From the NCBI GenBank assembly GCA_017991595.1, contig JAGOQJ010000007.1:1-64000 (forward strand): a stretch of DNA of 64,000 nucleotides, written 5' to 3'. A program made the translations under genes and the position numbers. Positions 32,035 to 41,044 of the stretch are shown here, in pieces; the first letter of the stretch is position 1, and each line of letters starts with the position of its first letter. The DNA is from Candidatus Didemnitutus sp. (GTDB lineage Bacteria > Verrucomicrobiota > Verrucomicrobiia > Opitutales > Opitutaceae). The notes under the pieces were generated by a model. That model was not told the origin of the DNA. It did not search any database and saw only the letters and a list, made by a program, of their open reading frames with translations.

Positions 32035-34035
32035 TCATTTCGCACCTCCCAGCAGGACGACGAGGAGGACGATCACGAAACCGAGGGCGAGCGTGCGCAG
32101 GTAGCCGTGCGCGTCGCCGGTCTGGAGCCGCGAGTAGAGCTGACCGAGGCCGCGGAGGCGCTCGCTGGTGGCGTTGAAGCCGCCGTTTAGCGTGCGCTCG
32201 TCGGTCTCGCGGTTGGCGAAGCCGGTGAACTCGCCGAGCTTGGCGAGGAAGCGGATGGCTCCGTCCCACACATTTCTGTCCATCCAGTCGGCCACGATGG
32301 CAAGGCCGGCGTTCAGGCGGAAGGCGGTGGCGGCGTAGAGTTCGTCGAAGCCGAGGCGGTTGCCCAGCGCGGCGAAGGCGCGGGGGGCTTGCACCTCGAG
32401 CGGGTCGCGCGCGGCGGCGTCCGCGCGCGGCCGGCGGCCGTAATAGGCCCAGCCGGCGCCGATGCCGACGGCGACGATGAGGACGGACGCGGCCATCAGG
32501 CCGGCGCCGTCGAAGAGGCCGTGGCCGTGCACCTCGGAGTGGCCTTCGAGCATGGCGCTGAGCCACGGATAGGAGGGCAGGTTGACCAAGCTCAGCAACA
32601 CGGCGCAGGCCGCGAGCAGCACGAGCGGCACGGTCATGGCAGCGCGGTTCTCATGGGCGTGCTCGGCTGCGTGCGAGCGGGGCGCGCCGAAGAACGTCTC
32701 GGCCATGAGGCGCGTGTTGTAGAAAGCGGTGAGCACGACGCCGAGGAGTGCGGCGTAGAACGGGATCTGCGAGAAACTCCAGCCGTGCGCGGCGTGGAGA
32801 ATGGCTTCCTTCGACCAGAAGCCGGAGAAGAACAGCGGCACGCCGACGAGCGCCATGGTGCCGATGCTGAAGGTGATGAAGGTGACCTTCATCTTCTTCG
32901 ACAGACCGCCGAGCGAGCGGATGTCCTGCTCGTGATGCGCGGCGTGGATGACCGAGCCGGCGCCGAGGAAGAGCAGGGCCTTGAAGAAGGCGTGCGTCAG
33001 CAGGTGGAAAATCGCGGCCACCCACGAGCCGACGCCGATCGCGAGCATCATGTAGCCGAGCTGCGAGACGGTGGAGAAGGCGAGGATGCGCTTGATGTCG
33101 TTTTGCGCGACGGCGATGAACGCGCCCATGAGCGCCGTGATCGCGCCGATGAAGGCGACGACGGTGAGCGCGTCGGGCGTGAGCAGCGGGAAGACGCGCG
33201 CCATCAGGAACACGCCGGCGGCCACCATCGTGGCGGCGTGGATCAGGGCCGAGACTGGCGTCGGGCCCTCCATCGCGTCCGGGAGCCACACATGCAGCGG
33301 GAACTGGCCGGACTTGCCAACTGCACCGCAGAAGATGAGGAGGCCGATGGCGGTCGAGAGGGTGAGGCCGCCGCAGACCGTCTGGCCGGCCAGCGTGCCG
33401 AGCACGGCGGGTTCGAGCGCGCCGGCGCCGCCGTCGTAGAAGAGCATCGTGCCGCCCGCGTGTTGGAGCCAGAGCATGCCAAGCAACAGGCCGAGGTCGC
33501 CGATGCGCGTCGTGATGAAGGCTTTCTTCGCGGCGGCGGCGGCGGACGGCTTGTGGAACCAGAAGCCGATGAGCAGATACGACGCGAGGCCGACGAGTTC
33601 CCAACAGAGGAAGAGGAGCAGGAGGCTGTTCGCCACGAGCAGGCCGAGCATCGCGGCGGCGAAGAGGCTCAGGAAGCAGAAGAAGCGCGTGAAGTTGGCG
33701 TCCTCCTTCATGTAACCCGTGCTGAAGATGAAGATCAGCGCGCCGACGAAGGTCACCATCACGCACATGAAGGCCGTGAGCGGATCGAGCAGGAAACCGA
33801 GGCGAAGCGCGCCCGAGCCGAGGTCGAACCAGGCGAAGTTGAACACTTGTTTCGCGGCCGGATCGGCCAGCGCACCTTGGAGCGCGAGGCAGGACAGCAC
33901 GAACGCGCCGAGCATGGCCGCGATGGCGGCGCCGGCGGCGATTTTGCGGCCGCCGCGCGGTGTGAGCGCGCCGATCGCGGCGGACGCGAGCGGCAGTGCC
34001 GGGATGAGCCAGAGAGTGTGGGCGGAGAGGGTCAT
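32035..34035 (-). CDS. nuoL: Complex I subunit L
   Basis: 666 residues, somewhat longer than the E. coli subunit (613). It has about 16 helices, the Glu-bearing helix FLCWELVGLASYLL, the LHVWLPDAMEGPTPVSALIHAATM region, and a long C-terminal lateral helix region ending in a final membrane helix (TLALGFVIVLLVVLLGG). The lateral helix normally runs along N and M, so a complex with an extra M should need a longer one. The extra length may lie there, but I cannot align it by eye. The start is 3 bp after the nuoK stop. Confidence 0.95.
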   Translation of the reverse strand: MTLSAHTLWLIPALPLASAAIGALTPRGGRKIAAGAAIAAMLGAFVLSCLALQGALADPAAKQVFNFAWFDLGSGALRLGFLLDPLTAFMCVMVTFVGALIFIFSTGYMKEDANFTRFFCFLSLFAAAMLGLLVANSLLLLFLCWELVGLASYLLIGFWFHKPSAAAAAKKAFITTRIGDLGLLLGMLWLQHAGGTMLFYDGGAGALEPAVLGTLAGQTVCGGLTLSTAIGLLIFCGAVGKSGQFPLHVWLPDAMEGPTPVSALIHAATMVAAGVFLMARVFPLLTPDALTVVAFIGAITALMGAFIAVAQNDIKRILAFSTVSQLGYMMLAIGVGSWVAAIFHLLTHAFFKALLFLGAGSVIHAAHHEQDIRSLGGLSKKMKVTFITFSIGTMALVGVPLFFSGFWSKEAILHAAHGWSFSQIPFYAALLGVVLTAFYNTRLMAETFFGAPRSHAAEHAHENRAAMTVPLVLLAACAVLLSLVNLPSYPWLSAMLEGHSEVHGHGLFDGAGLMAASVLIVAVGIGAGWAYYGRRPRADAAARDPLEVQAPRAFAALGNRLGFDELYAATAFRLNAGLAIVADWMDRNVWDGAIRFLAKLGEFTGFANRETDERTLNGGFNATSERLRGLGQLYSRLQTGDAHGYLRTLALGFVIVLLVVLLGGAK

Positions 34036-34038
34036 GGC

Positions 34039-34350
34039 TCAGCCTTTGAGTTGGGCCGCTTCCTGGAGCTTCACGCTCTTGCGGTGGCGGTAGACGGCGA
34101 TGACGAGCGCCAGGCCGACGGCGGCCTCGGCGGCGGCGACCGCAATGGAGAACAGCACGAAGATGAGACCGGTGCCCATCTCCGGGTGCGGGCCGTAGCG
34201 CCAGAACGCGATGAAGTTCAGGTTCGCGGCGTTGAGCATGAGCTCGATGCCGAGCAGCACGAGGATGGTGTTGCTGCGGGACAGCGCGCCGATCAGGCCG
34301 ACGCAGAACAGCAGCGAGGAGAGGAGCAGGCAGAGCTGCAGCGTGCTCAT
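34039..34350 (-). CDS. nuoK: Complex I subunit K
   Basis: 103 residues with three membrane helices, the usual NuoK size. The conserved glutamates of helices 2 and 3 are seen (VLLGIELMLNAANLNFI and AAAEAAVGLALVIAVYR). These acids are part of the central proton channel. The ATG overlaps the nuoJ stop by 4 bp. Confidence 0.96.
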   Translation of the reverse strand: MSTLQLCLLLSSLLFCVGLIGALSRSNTILVLLGIELMLNAANLNFIAFWRYGPHPEMGTGLIFVLFSIAVAAAEAAVGLALVIAVYRHRKSVKLQEAAQLKG

Positions 34351-34859
34351 GAGAAATCCTCCGGGTTGTCGGTGCGCTCCTGCGAGGCGATGACCACGGC
34401 GCCGAGCAGGGCGACGGTCAGGATGATGCCGATGATGAGCAGGCCGATCGCATGCGGTCCCATGAGTTGCCGGCCGATCTCCTTCACACTCGCGGCCGCC
34501 GGGAGCGCGGACGAGACATCGAGCGGCGTGCCGAAGATGGCGCCGCCAAGGACTCCGGCCACGCCGCCCGCGGCGAAGAGGCCGCCGATGACGCGCGGAA
34601 TGGAATCCGCCTCGATCGGCGTCGGCGTGCCCTGCCGCGTGAGCAGGACCGCGAAGAGCACGACCATCGAGACAGCTCCGACGTAAACGAGGATCTGGGC
34701 GAAGGCGACGAACTGCGCGCCGGTCCAGAGGTAGAACGCCGCGACGCCGACCCAGCTGAGGACGAACAGCAGCGCGCTGTGAATCAGGTTGCGCAGCGAC
34801 AAAGCCACGGCGGCCGAGCCGAGGATGAGAGCGGCGATGACGAGGAGGGCGAGCGTCAT
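34347..34859 (-). CDS. nuoJ: Complex I subunit J
   Basis: 170 residues with five membrane helices, including the characteristic SWVGVAAFYLW and QILVYVGAVSMVVLFAVLL stretch. NuoJ links the quinone end of the membrane arm to the pumping subunits. It overlaps nuoH and nuoK by 4 bp on either side. Confidence 0.95.
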   Translation of the reverse strand: MTLALLVIAALILGSAAVALSLRNLIHSALLFVLSWVGVAAFYLWTGAQFVAFAQILVYVGAVSMVVLFAVLLTRQGTPTPIEADSIPRVIGGLFAAGGVAGVLGGAIFGTPLDVSSALPAAASVKEIGRQLMGPHAIGLLIIGIILTVALLGAVVIASQERTDNPEDFS

Positions 34860-36088
34860 GTGGCGTAGCGGTAAGTGCGCGGACCGCGGCCTTGGTTGAG
34901 GCGGCGACCGATCCAGAGGAAGGGCACGATCACGATGGCGGCGGAGACGATCCAGCGGACCACCTGCAGTGCGGGGCTCCAGCCGGCCGTCAGCGACCAG
35001 AAGGCGGCGTTGGCGAGGTTGAGCAGGGCCAGCGGCACGAGGAATTGCCAGGAGAGGCGCGTGAGCTGGTCGATGCGGAGACGCAGCAGCGTGCCGCGGA
35101 TCCAGATGAAGAAGACGATCATGCCGACGAGCTTCCCCATGAACCAGAGATACGAGGGGATGAACTCGAGGAAGGGGAACGGCGCCTGCCAGCCGCCGAG
35201 GAAGACGGTGATGCCGAGGCCGCTGAGGGCGAACAGGCCGAAGTATTCAGCCATGAAGAAGAGCGCGTATTTGAAACCGGAGTATTCCGTGAGGTGACCG
35301 GCGATGAGCTCGGACTCGGCCTCGGGCAAGTCGAACGGCGAGCGGTTGCTCTCGGCGAGAGCCGAGATGAGGAAGATGACGAAGCCCGCGAAACCCCACG
35401 GTGTGAACACGTGCCACGCGGGGAGGAAGCCGAAGGCCCAGTCGCCCTGCGCGAGGACGATCTCCTGCGTCGAGAGCGTGCCGGCGACGAGCAGCACGGG
35501 GACGACGGAGAGGATGAGCGGCAGCTCGTAGCTGATGAGCTGCGCCAGCGCGCGCATGGCCGCGAGCATCGAGTATTTGTTCCGGCTCGCCCAGCCGGCC
35601 ATGAAGATGGCGAGCTCGGTGGCGGCGCCGGCGGCGAAGAAGTAGAGCACTGCGGCGTCGAGCTCGACCGGGATGAGGTTGCGGCCGTAGGGCAGCACGG
35701 CGTAGCCGAGCAAGGAGAAGGCGACGATACAGACCGGCGCGAGGAAGTGCAGGAGCTTGTCGGCGCCGGCGGGGACGATGTCCTCCTTGGTGAGCGCCTT
35801 GACGGCGTCGGCGAAGGGCTGGGTGAGGCCCCAGAGGCGCGGGCCGTTCTTCCACCAGGGCAGGCCGGCGCGGTTGGGGCCGAGGCGGTTTTGCAGGCGA
35901 CTGAGAAGCTTGCGCTCGGCGATGGTCGTGAAGGCGAAGAGCACGCCGAACACCGTCAGGATGACGATGATGGTGATGAGCTGGTGCACGAGCCACTGCG
36001 CGGGCGCGGGGAACCAGGCCACGATGGCGTCACGGAGTTCGAGAGGGGCGCGTTCGAGGAACGCGGCGGATGCGGCGGCGGCGCTCAT
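34856..36088 (-). CDS. nuoH: Complex I subunit H
   Basis: 410 residues, longer than the E. coli protein (325), with an N-terminal extension of about 40 residues before the first helix. Conserved quinone-chamber motifs are clear: AERKLLSRLQNRLGPNRAG, the E-rich loop ALAESNRSPFDLPEAESEL, and SGFKYALFFMAEY. It forms the membrane side of the quinone site. Here it follows nuoI rather than nuoG, because nuoE, nuoF and nuoG are absent. Confidence 0.96.
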   Translation of the reverse strand: MSAAAASAAFLERAPLELRDAIVAWFPAPAQWLVHQLITIIVILTVFGVLFAFTTIAERKLLSRLQNRLGPNRAGLPWWKNGPRLWGLTQPFADAVKALTKEDIVPAGADKLLHFLAPVCIVAFSLLGYAVLPYGRNLIPVELDAAVLYFFAAGAATELAIFMAGWASRNKYSMLAAMRALAQLISYELPLILSVVPVLLVAGTLSTQEIVLAQGDWAFGFLPAWHVFTPWGFAGFVIFLISALAESNRSPFDLPEAESELIAGHLTEYSGFKYALFFMAEYFGLFALSGLGITVFLGGWQAPFPFLEFIPSYLWFMGKLVGMIVFFIWIRGTLLRLRIDQLTRLSWQFLVPLALLNLANAAFWSLTAGWSPALQVVRWIVSAAIVIVPFLWIGRRLNQGRGPRTYRYAT

Positions 36089-36801
36089 GAGGCGGCAGGT
36101 TGTCCGCCTTCGCTCGGGGAGCTAGGGCGGGATTCGTCCTTCGGCTGCGCAGCGGGCGAAGCGGTGGGCGCGGGCGAAGCGGGTTGGGCCGGCGCGGCGG
36201 CGGCGGCGGCGGCTGCCTTGGCGGCGGCGGCTTTCGCTGCAGCGGCGGCCGCGGCAGCCTTGGCTTTTTCCTCGGCGGCCTTGCGCTCGGCGCCGAGACG
36301 CTCGTCGACCTCGGCAGCTTCGGTCGGGCGGATCTGGTTGTAGTAAACGTTGGACTTCGCGAGCAGCTCGCGGGTGAGGAGCAGGCCGGTGAAGCGGTCC
36401 GTAGCGCCGACCTCGAAGACCTTGTCCATCTTGATCGAGTCGAAGGGGCAGACCTCGGCGCAGATGCCGCAACTCATGCAGACGGAGGTGTCGATGTCGA
36501 AGACGGCCGGGTAGAACTGCTGCTTGCCGGTGGCGTCGGGCTTCTTGTCCTTCGATTTCTCGATGTAGATGCACTGCGGTGGGCATTCCTTCTCGCAGAT
36601 CTGGCAGGCGACACAGCGCAGCGTCGTCATCGGGTCTGCGCCGTCCTCGCACACGAGGAAAGGGAAGCTGCGGTAGTTCTCGCCGATGGGTGCCTTCTCC
36701 TCGGGATAGGAGACGGTCACCATGCGGGCGGGATCATGGTAGCTGCCGACGAAATTCTTCGCCGTGACGGCGAGGCCTTTGAGGAGTCCGGTGCCGAGCA
36801 T
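36085..36801 (-). CDS. nuoI: Complex I subunit I, 2[4Fe-4S], with a long Ala/Pro-rich tail
   Basis: 238 residues. Residues 1-165 are a normal NuoI with two [4Fe-4S] motifs, CVACQICEKECP and CMSCGICAEVCP, which carry clusters N6a and N6b. From about residue 165 an unusual charged then Ala-rich and Pro/Ser-rich tail of about 70 residues follows, low in complexity and encoded by GCC/GCG repeats. The tail is likely disordered. In this operon NuoI would be the outermost known iron-sulfur subunit and could receive electrons directly from a soluble donor. Confidence 0.95.
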   Translation of the reverse strand: MLGTGLLKGLAVTAKNFVGSYHDPARMVTVSYPEEKAPIGENYRSFPFLVCEDGADPMTTLRCVACQICEKECPPQCIYIEKSKDKKPDATGKQQFYPAVFDIDTSVCMSCGICAEVCPFDSIKMDKVFEVGATDRFTGLLLTRELLAKSNVYYNQIRPTEAAEVDERLGAERKAAEEKAKAAAAAAAAKAAAAKAAAAAAAAPAQPASPAPTASPAAQPKDESRPSSPSEGGQPAAS

Positions 36802-36804
36802 GGT

Positions 36805-37983
36805 TTAGCGGTCCACTTCTCCGAGGACGATGTCGATGCTGCCGAGGATGACGACGGCGTCGGCCACGGTGTGGCCGAGACACATCTCCTCGAGCAGCGT
36901 CAGGTTGATGAGGGTGGGCGGGCGGACGCGGTAACGATACGGATTGGGCGTGCCGTCGCTGATGAGATAGAAACCGAGTTCGCCCTTCGGGCCTTCGATG
37001 CGGCCGTAGGCCTCGCCGGCTTTCGGGCGGAAGCCGCGGAGCTTCGCCTTCGGGTCCATGACCGGACCGGCGGGCAGGTCGCGGAAGGCCTGTTGGAGGA
37101 TTTTGACCGACTCGCGCATTTCGAGGATGCGGAGCATGTAGCGGTCGTAGGTGTCGCCGTGCTCGCCGAGCGGCACGCGGAAATCGAAGCGCGGGTAGAA
37201 GCCGTAGCCGTCGACCTTGCGCAGGTCGTAGTTGTAGCCGGAGGCGCGGAGGCAAGGGCCGGTGATGCCGGCGTTGATGGCCTGTTTTGCGTCGAGCACG
37301 CCGAGGCCCTGGGTGCGGGCGAGCATGATCTCGTTGCCGGTGAGCATTTCCTCCCACTCGTCGAGGAAGCGGGGGAAGCCTTCCACGAGCTTCTGCGCGG
37401 CGGCGAGCCACTCGGGCGTCGGATCGACGCGGCAGCCTCCGAAGCGCTGGAAGTTGCACATCATGCGGGAGCCGCTCAGCGCCTCGAAAAGATCGAGGAA
37501 CTTCTCGCGCTCGCGGAAGCCGTAGAGGAGCGGCGTGAACGAGGTGCCGAGGTCGTTGAAGAGGAAGCCGACGAGGCAGGTGTGGTTCACCAGGCGCGTC
37601 ATTTCCGCGAGGATGATGCGGAGGTATTGCGCGCGATCGGGCACGGGTTGGCCGGCGAGCTTCTCGACCGCCATCGCGTAGGCCCAGTTGGTCGACATCG
37701 AGCAAAGGTAGTCGAGCCGATCGGTGTAGGGCATCGTCGCGAGATAGGTCGTGTTTTCAGCGATCTTCTCGTGGTTGCGGTGCAGGTAACCGAAGACGGG
37801 CTTGAGCTTGACGATCTGTTCGCCGTCGAGCGTCACGACCATGCGGAACACGCCGTGGGTCGAGGGGTGTTGCGGTCCCATCGAGACCTCGAGGAGGTCG
37901 CCGTGGAACTCGTCGTGCACGGCGCGGACGGTGGGTCCGCCGAAGGGATTGAACGGGGTGGGAGCGGAGCCGGCGCCGATCAT
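36805..37983 (-). CDS. nuoD: Complex I subunit D (49-kDa)
   Basis: 392 residues. The ATG at 37983 overlaps the nuoC stop by 4 bp, which decides the start over the longer open frame. It has the MGPQHPSTHGVFRM quinone-site motif, FGYLHRNHEKIAE, and ends GSIDIVLGEVDR as NuoD proteins do. NuoC and NuoD are separate here, not fused as in E. coli. Confidence 0.96.
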   Translation of the reverse strand: MIGAGSAPTPFNPFGGPTVRAVHDEFHGDLLEVSMGPQHPSTHGVFRMVVTLDGEQIVKLKPVFGYLHRNHEKIAENTTYLATMPYTDRLDYLCSMSTNWAYAMAVEKLAGQPVPDRAQYLRIILAEMTRLVNHTCLVGFLFNDLGTSFTPLLYGFREREKFLDLFEALSGSRMMCNFQRFGGCRVDPTPEWLAAAQKLVEGFPRFLDEWEEMLTGNEIMLARTQGLGVLDAKQAINAGITGPCLRASGYNYDLRKVDGYGFYPRFDFRVPLGEHGDTYDRYMLRILEMRESVKILQQAFRDLPAGPVMDPKAKLRGFRPKAGEAYGRIEGPKGELGFYLISDGTPNPYRYRVRPPTLINLTLLEEMCLGHTVADAVVILGSIDIVLGEVDR

Positions 37984-38654
37984 GATTTGGTCTCCGGTTG
38001 GGCGGGCGCGGCGCTGGGCGCGGGCGCGGCCGGGTAATGCGACTTGGCGCGGACGAGCACCTGATCGTGGGGCGTCGGCTCCCATTCGTAGTCGTCGGGG
38101 GCGACGTAGTCCTTGCGCATCGGGTGATCCTTGAACTCGGGCCACATCAGCAGGCGGCGGAGGTCGGGATGGCCTTCGAACCGGATGCCGTAGAGATCGT
38201 AGATCTCGCGTTCCTGGAAATCGCAGGAGCGCCAGACGGGCGTGAGGGAAGGGAGCGCGACGTCGTCCGAGCGGTTGCCGGTGCGGAGGCGGATGACGAC
38301 GGGGCCGTGCTTCAGCGCCATCGAATAGAGATGATAGACCGCCTCAAGGCAGCCGGGCTCGAAGCGCTTGGTCTTCTCCTCAATGACTTTGGCGGGACCG
38401 CCCGCGGGATCGGGCACGGTGGTCTTCTTCGTCTCGACGACTTCCTTGTCGGGCCAGTCGACGCCGGTGGCGTTGGAGCAGTAATCGAGTTGCAGCGCCT
38501 CGTCGTCGCGGAGGAAGAGGGCGATCTCCCGTCCGCAGGCCGGGTCGATGAGCAGCGAGTGCTCGGCGGCGGGGCCGGGGTTCTGCAGGATGGAAATCTT
38601 CGCGCCGGGGAAGCGGGCGAGCAGGCGGTCGCGGATCTGTTCGAGGGATTCCAT
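37980..38654 (-). CDS. nuoC: Complex I subunit C (30-kDa)
   Basis: 224 residues. The conserved 30-kDa motif DFQEREIYDLYGIRFEGHPDLRRLL and the DHPMRKDY end are present. About 50 residues in the middle (VVETKKTTVPDPAGGPAK region) look like a lineage insertion. It is followed by an Ala/Pro-rich tail of about 20 residues, echoing the NuoI tail. Confidence 0.95.
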   Translation of the reverse strand: MESLEQIRDRLLARFPGAKISILQNPGPAAEHSLLIDPACGREIALFLRDDEALQLDYCSNATGVDWPDKEVVETKKTTVPDPAGGPAKVIEEKTKRFEPGCLEAVYHLYSMALKHGPVVIRLRTGNRSDDVALPSLTPVWRSCDFQEREIYDLYGIRFEGHPDLRRLLMWPEFKDHPMRKDYVAPDDYEWEPTPHDQVLVRAKSHYPAAPAPSAAPAQPETKS

Positions 38655-38657
38655 GGC

Positions 38658-39326
38658 TCAGGCCTTGCGCGGGAGCGACGGCGGGGTCCACACGTCGGGA
38701 TTTTTCGCGGGCACGATGTCGTGCTCGCCGTAAGTGGGAACGGGGAACTCGCTCGGCTTCTCCGGTTGGAACTGGCGGGCGGCGCCGGGGCCGGCGACGC
38801 GTTCGCCCTGGATCTTCTTTTGCAGCTCGATGAGGCCGTTGAGCAGCGCCTCGGGGCGCGGCGGGCAGCCGGGGATGTAGATATCGACCGGGATGAAACG
38901 ATCGATGCCCTTGAGGACGTTGTAGCCCTGCTTGAAGGGACCGCCGGAGATGGCGCAGGCGCCCATGGCGATGCAGTATTTCGGCTCGGGCATCTGGTTC
39001 CAGAGGCGGACGACGTTCGGCGCCATCTTCTTGGTCACCGTGCCGGAGACGATCATGAGGTCGGCCTGGCGGGGCGAGGGGCGGAAAATCTCGGCGCCGA
39101 AGCGGGCGATGTCGAAACGGGCCGTGGCCGCGGCGATCATCTCGATGGCGCAGCAGGCGAGGCCGAATTGGAGCGGCCAGATGGAGTTGGCGCGGCCCCA
39201 GTTGTAGAGCTCCTCGAGGCTGGTGAGGAGGATGCCGTGGCGGCGGAGCTCCTCGCGTTCAGCGTCGGAGATGTTGCCCGCCGCCGGGAAGGGCGTCGGG
39301 GTTGGCGTGGAGGAAGCGTCGCTCAT
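38658..39326 (-). CDS. nuoB: Complex I subunit B (N2 cluster)
   Basis: 222 residues from the ATG at 39326, which overlaps the nuoA stop by 4 bp. The N2 [4Fe-4S] ligands are visible: the tandem CC in [14 protein letters not shown], the Cys in [13 protein letters not shown] and the Cys in [16 protein letters not shown]2 is the last cluster before quinone. Confidence 0.97.
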   Translation of the reverse strand: MSDASSTPTPTPFPAAGNISDAEREELRRHGILLTSLEELYNWGRANSIWPLQFGLACCAIEMIAAATARFDIARFGAEIFRPSPRQADLMIVSGTVTKKMAPNVVRLWNQMPEPKYCIAMGACAISGGPFKQGYNVLKGIDRFIPVDIYIPGCPPRPEALLNGLIELQKKIQGERVAGPGAARQFQPEKPSEFPVPTYGEHDIVPAKNPDVWTPPSLPRKA

Positions 39327-39694
39327 TTCCAGTTGAGGTGGCCGCGTGCCCAGGCCCAGACGAGGCCTTCGGCGAGAAGAAGGATGAACACCAGCATCGC
39401 GAACAACGCGCCCGCGGGCAGGCCGGTGAAGGCGACGGCGAAGGGCAGGAGGAACAGCACCTCGACGTCGAAGATCAGGAACAGGATCGCGTAGAGATAA
39501 TAGTGGGCCTTGAACTGGATCCACGATTCGCCGCTCGGCGGGAGGCCGCATTCATAGACGGCGTTCTTCATCGCGCCGGGCTTGGCCGGTTGGAAAAAGC
39601 GGACCCAAAGCCAGGTGACGCTCAGCAAAATCAGCGGGAAGGCGAGCGCGACAGCAAGGAAGAGGGCCAGAAATGCGTGGGGGTGGCCGTTCAT
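39323..39694 (-). CDS. nuoA: Complex I subunit A
   Basis: 123 residues from the ATG at 39694; a TTG 12 codons upstream is possible. Three membrane helices, the [12 protein letters not shown] loop with the conserved Cys that sits at the quinone entry, and [13 protein letters not shown] in helix 2. It is the first gene of the operon; a 223-bp region upstream is shared with the divergent ferredoxin gene. Confidence 0.95.
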   Translation of the reverse strand: MNGHPHAFLALFLAVALAFPLILLSVTWLWVRFFQPAKPGAMKNAVYECGLPPSGESWIQFKAHYYLYAILFLIFDVEVLFLLPFAVAFTGLPAGALFAMLVFILLLAEGLVWAWARGHLNWK

Positions 39695-39917
39695 GTTTAT
39701 TTTGGTAGAACGAGCTTCCAAAGATGCCAATCTCCATTCAACGCCGAAGCCGTTCCGTTAATTGTCAGAAGCTGCTCATGGGTTGTCGTGGGAGCGTGAT
39801 GAGGAAGCATGATTGATAGTTGTCGCACGCGGGCCAAGAAACGCGCCGTGCTCGTCAAGAAGTGGAGAGAGCGGGCGCGGCTTTGCCGCTAGAGTGGGCC
39901 GGTCAACCCTCCACCAC

Positions 39918-40151
39918 ATGGCAACTCTCACCGATCGTCTTCCCTACAACGTCGCCGGCCGATTCTATGTCGATTCGACCTGCATCGATTGCGACCAATG
40001 TCGCGTCATCGCGCCCGAGAACTTCGCGCGCAATGAGGAGACCGGCACGTCCTACGTCACCAAGCAACCGGTCACCGAAGAGGAGATCGCCAAGTGCAAG
40101 GAAGCCATCGACAGCTGCGCCACGGCTTCGATCGGCGACGACGGCGAGTGA
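39918..40151 (+). CDS. Small single-cluster ferredoxin
   Basis: 77 residues from the ATG at 39918. One iron-sulfur motif: CIDCDQC (C-x2-C-x2-C) followed later by a Cys in KEAIDSCATASI, preceded by an extra Cys in KCKEAID. This matches the monocluster [4Fe-4S]/[3Fe-4S] ferredoxins that serve as low-potential one-electron carriers. It is transcribed divergently from nuoA with a shared promoter region and has a strong terminator, so it is a single gene. Given the missing NADH module in the nuo operon, a role as electron partner of that complex is attractive but unproven. Confidence 0.85.
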   Translation: MATLTDRLPYNVAGRFYVDSTCIDCDQCRVIAPENFARNEETGTSYVTKQPVTEEEIAKCKEAIDSCATASIGDDGE

Positions 40152-40220
40152 TTTTCCCCCTGACCGACTGAACGCGCCTTGGCGCGCATGCTGTTACTTC
40201 CCCTTTGTGTGTTGTGTTCG

Positions 40221-40264
40221 ACCGGCCGCGGCTGAGTAGTCAGCCGACGGCCGGTTCGGTTTTT
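40221..40264 (+). terminator. Rho-independent terminator of the ferredoxin gene
   Basis: A long stem (ACCGGCCG plus CGGCTGA pairing with TCAGCCG plus CGGCCGGT, one bulged A, loop GTAG) is followed by a short linker and five Ts. It lies about 70 bp past the stop. Confidence 0.85.
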
Positions 40265-40350
40265 GGCGGGGCGCATGCGCGCCCACGCCGCAAAATTGCC
40301 CGGGGCGGGCGCCGCATTCGGTGCGGCGGCGCCGTTTCCCGCTGAGGATT

Positions 40351-40836
40351 TCAACGGGCGCCAGCCGCGCGCAACACCTCGCGCCAGAGCGCGGTTTCGC
40401 CCGGGATGCCGTGGGCATCGAGTCGCGCGGCGATCTCGTGGAGCGTGGGCTCGGTGACACGGTGCTTCGGGTCGGCAGGCCATTCCGGGCGGCAGGCGCG
40501 GGCGAGAGCCCAGCAGGCCCAGGCTCGCCAGCGCCGCTGGTCGCGCCGCGGCTCGTTCATGCGGTCGGCGAGATGCTGGAAGTGCACGCGCGGGTTGCCG
40601 ATGAAGACCTCGGGTGGCGTGTGCGTGAGGAACCACGCCATGGCGGCGTAGGGCAGCGGCCAGGTTCGCAGCACCACTTCGTCGCCGCGCAAATCGGCGC
40701 CGAGCGCGCGGTCCAGGCAGAGCGTGGCGCGCGCGGCGAGTCCGCGTTGCCAGAGGTGATGCCCGTAGGTCAGCGCGGTGAGATAGAACTCGGGTCCGCG
40801 GTCGGCACCCAGCGTCGTGAGCGCGCCCGCGTCCAT
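40351..40836 (-). CDS. Conserved hypothetical protein
   Basis: 161 residues from the ATG at 40836; the frame continues upstream but there it is Pro/Arg-rich and overlaps the divergent gene region. I recognise no domain. The sequence is mostly helical, rich in Trp and Arg, with motifs such as EFYLTALTYGHHLWQRGLAA and AWACWALARACRPEW. It looks like a small helical-repeat, TPR-like soluble protein. The gene is divergent from the acyltransferase gene and is probably a separate unit. Confidence 0.65.
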   Translation of the reverse strand: MDAGALTTLGADRGPEFYLTALTYGHHLWQRGLAARATLCLDRALGADLRGDEVVLRTWPLPYAAMAWFLTHTPPEVFIGNPRVHFQHLADRMNEPRRDQRRWRAWACWALARACRPEWPADPKHRVTEPTLHEIAARLDAHGIPGETALWREVLRAAGAR

Positions 40837-41044
40837 CGCGGAAGGCGCAGCGGGCAGGTGAGGGCAGGGCGGGAGCGTGGGAGACAAAGGCAAGGGACGA
40901 TGCGGGCGGTTGAGGAGCAGCACAAAATGGCCGCGGGCGGGCAAGATTTCTCCCTGCGGGCGCGACAAGTTTGTCTTGGCGCGCCGGGCGGGCTCCGCGC
41001 ATAACGGGGCCCTGCAAGCGAGCGACTCAGATCTCATCAACGAA

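Noticed and set aside
29335-38037. Long plus-strand open frames antisense to the nuo genes (for example 29335-30861, 32389-34686, 34892-36343, 36100-38037)
   Set aside because: They are rich in Arg, Glu, His and Ala with no domain, and mirror third-position GC bias of clear complex I genes on the other strand.
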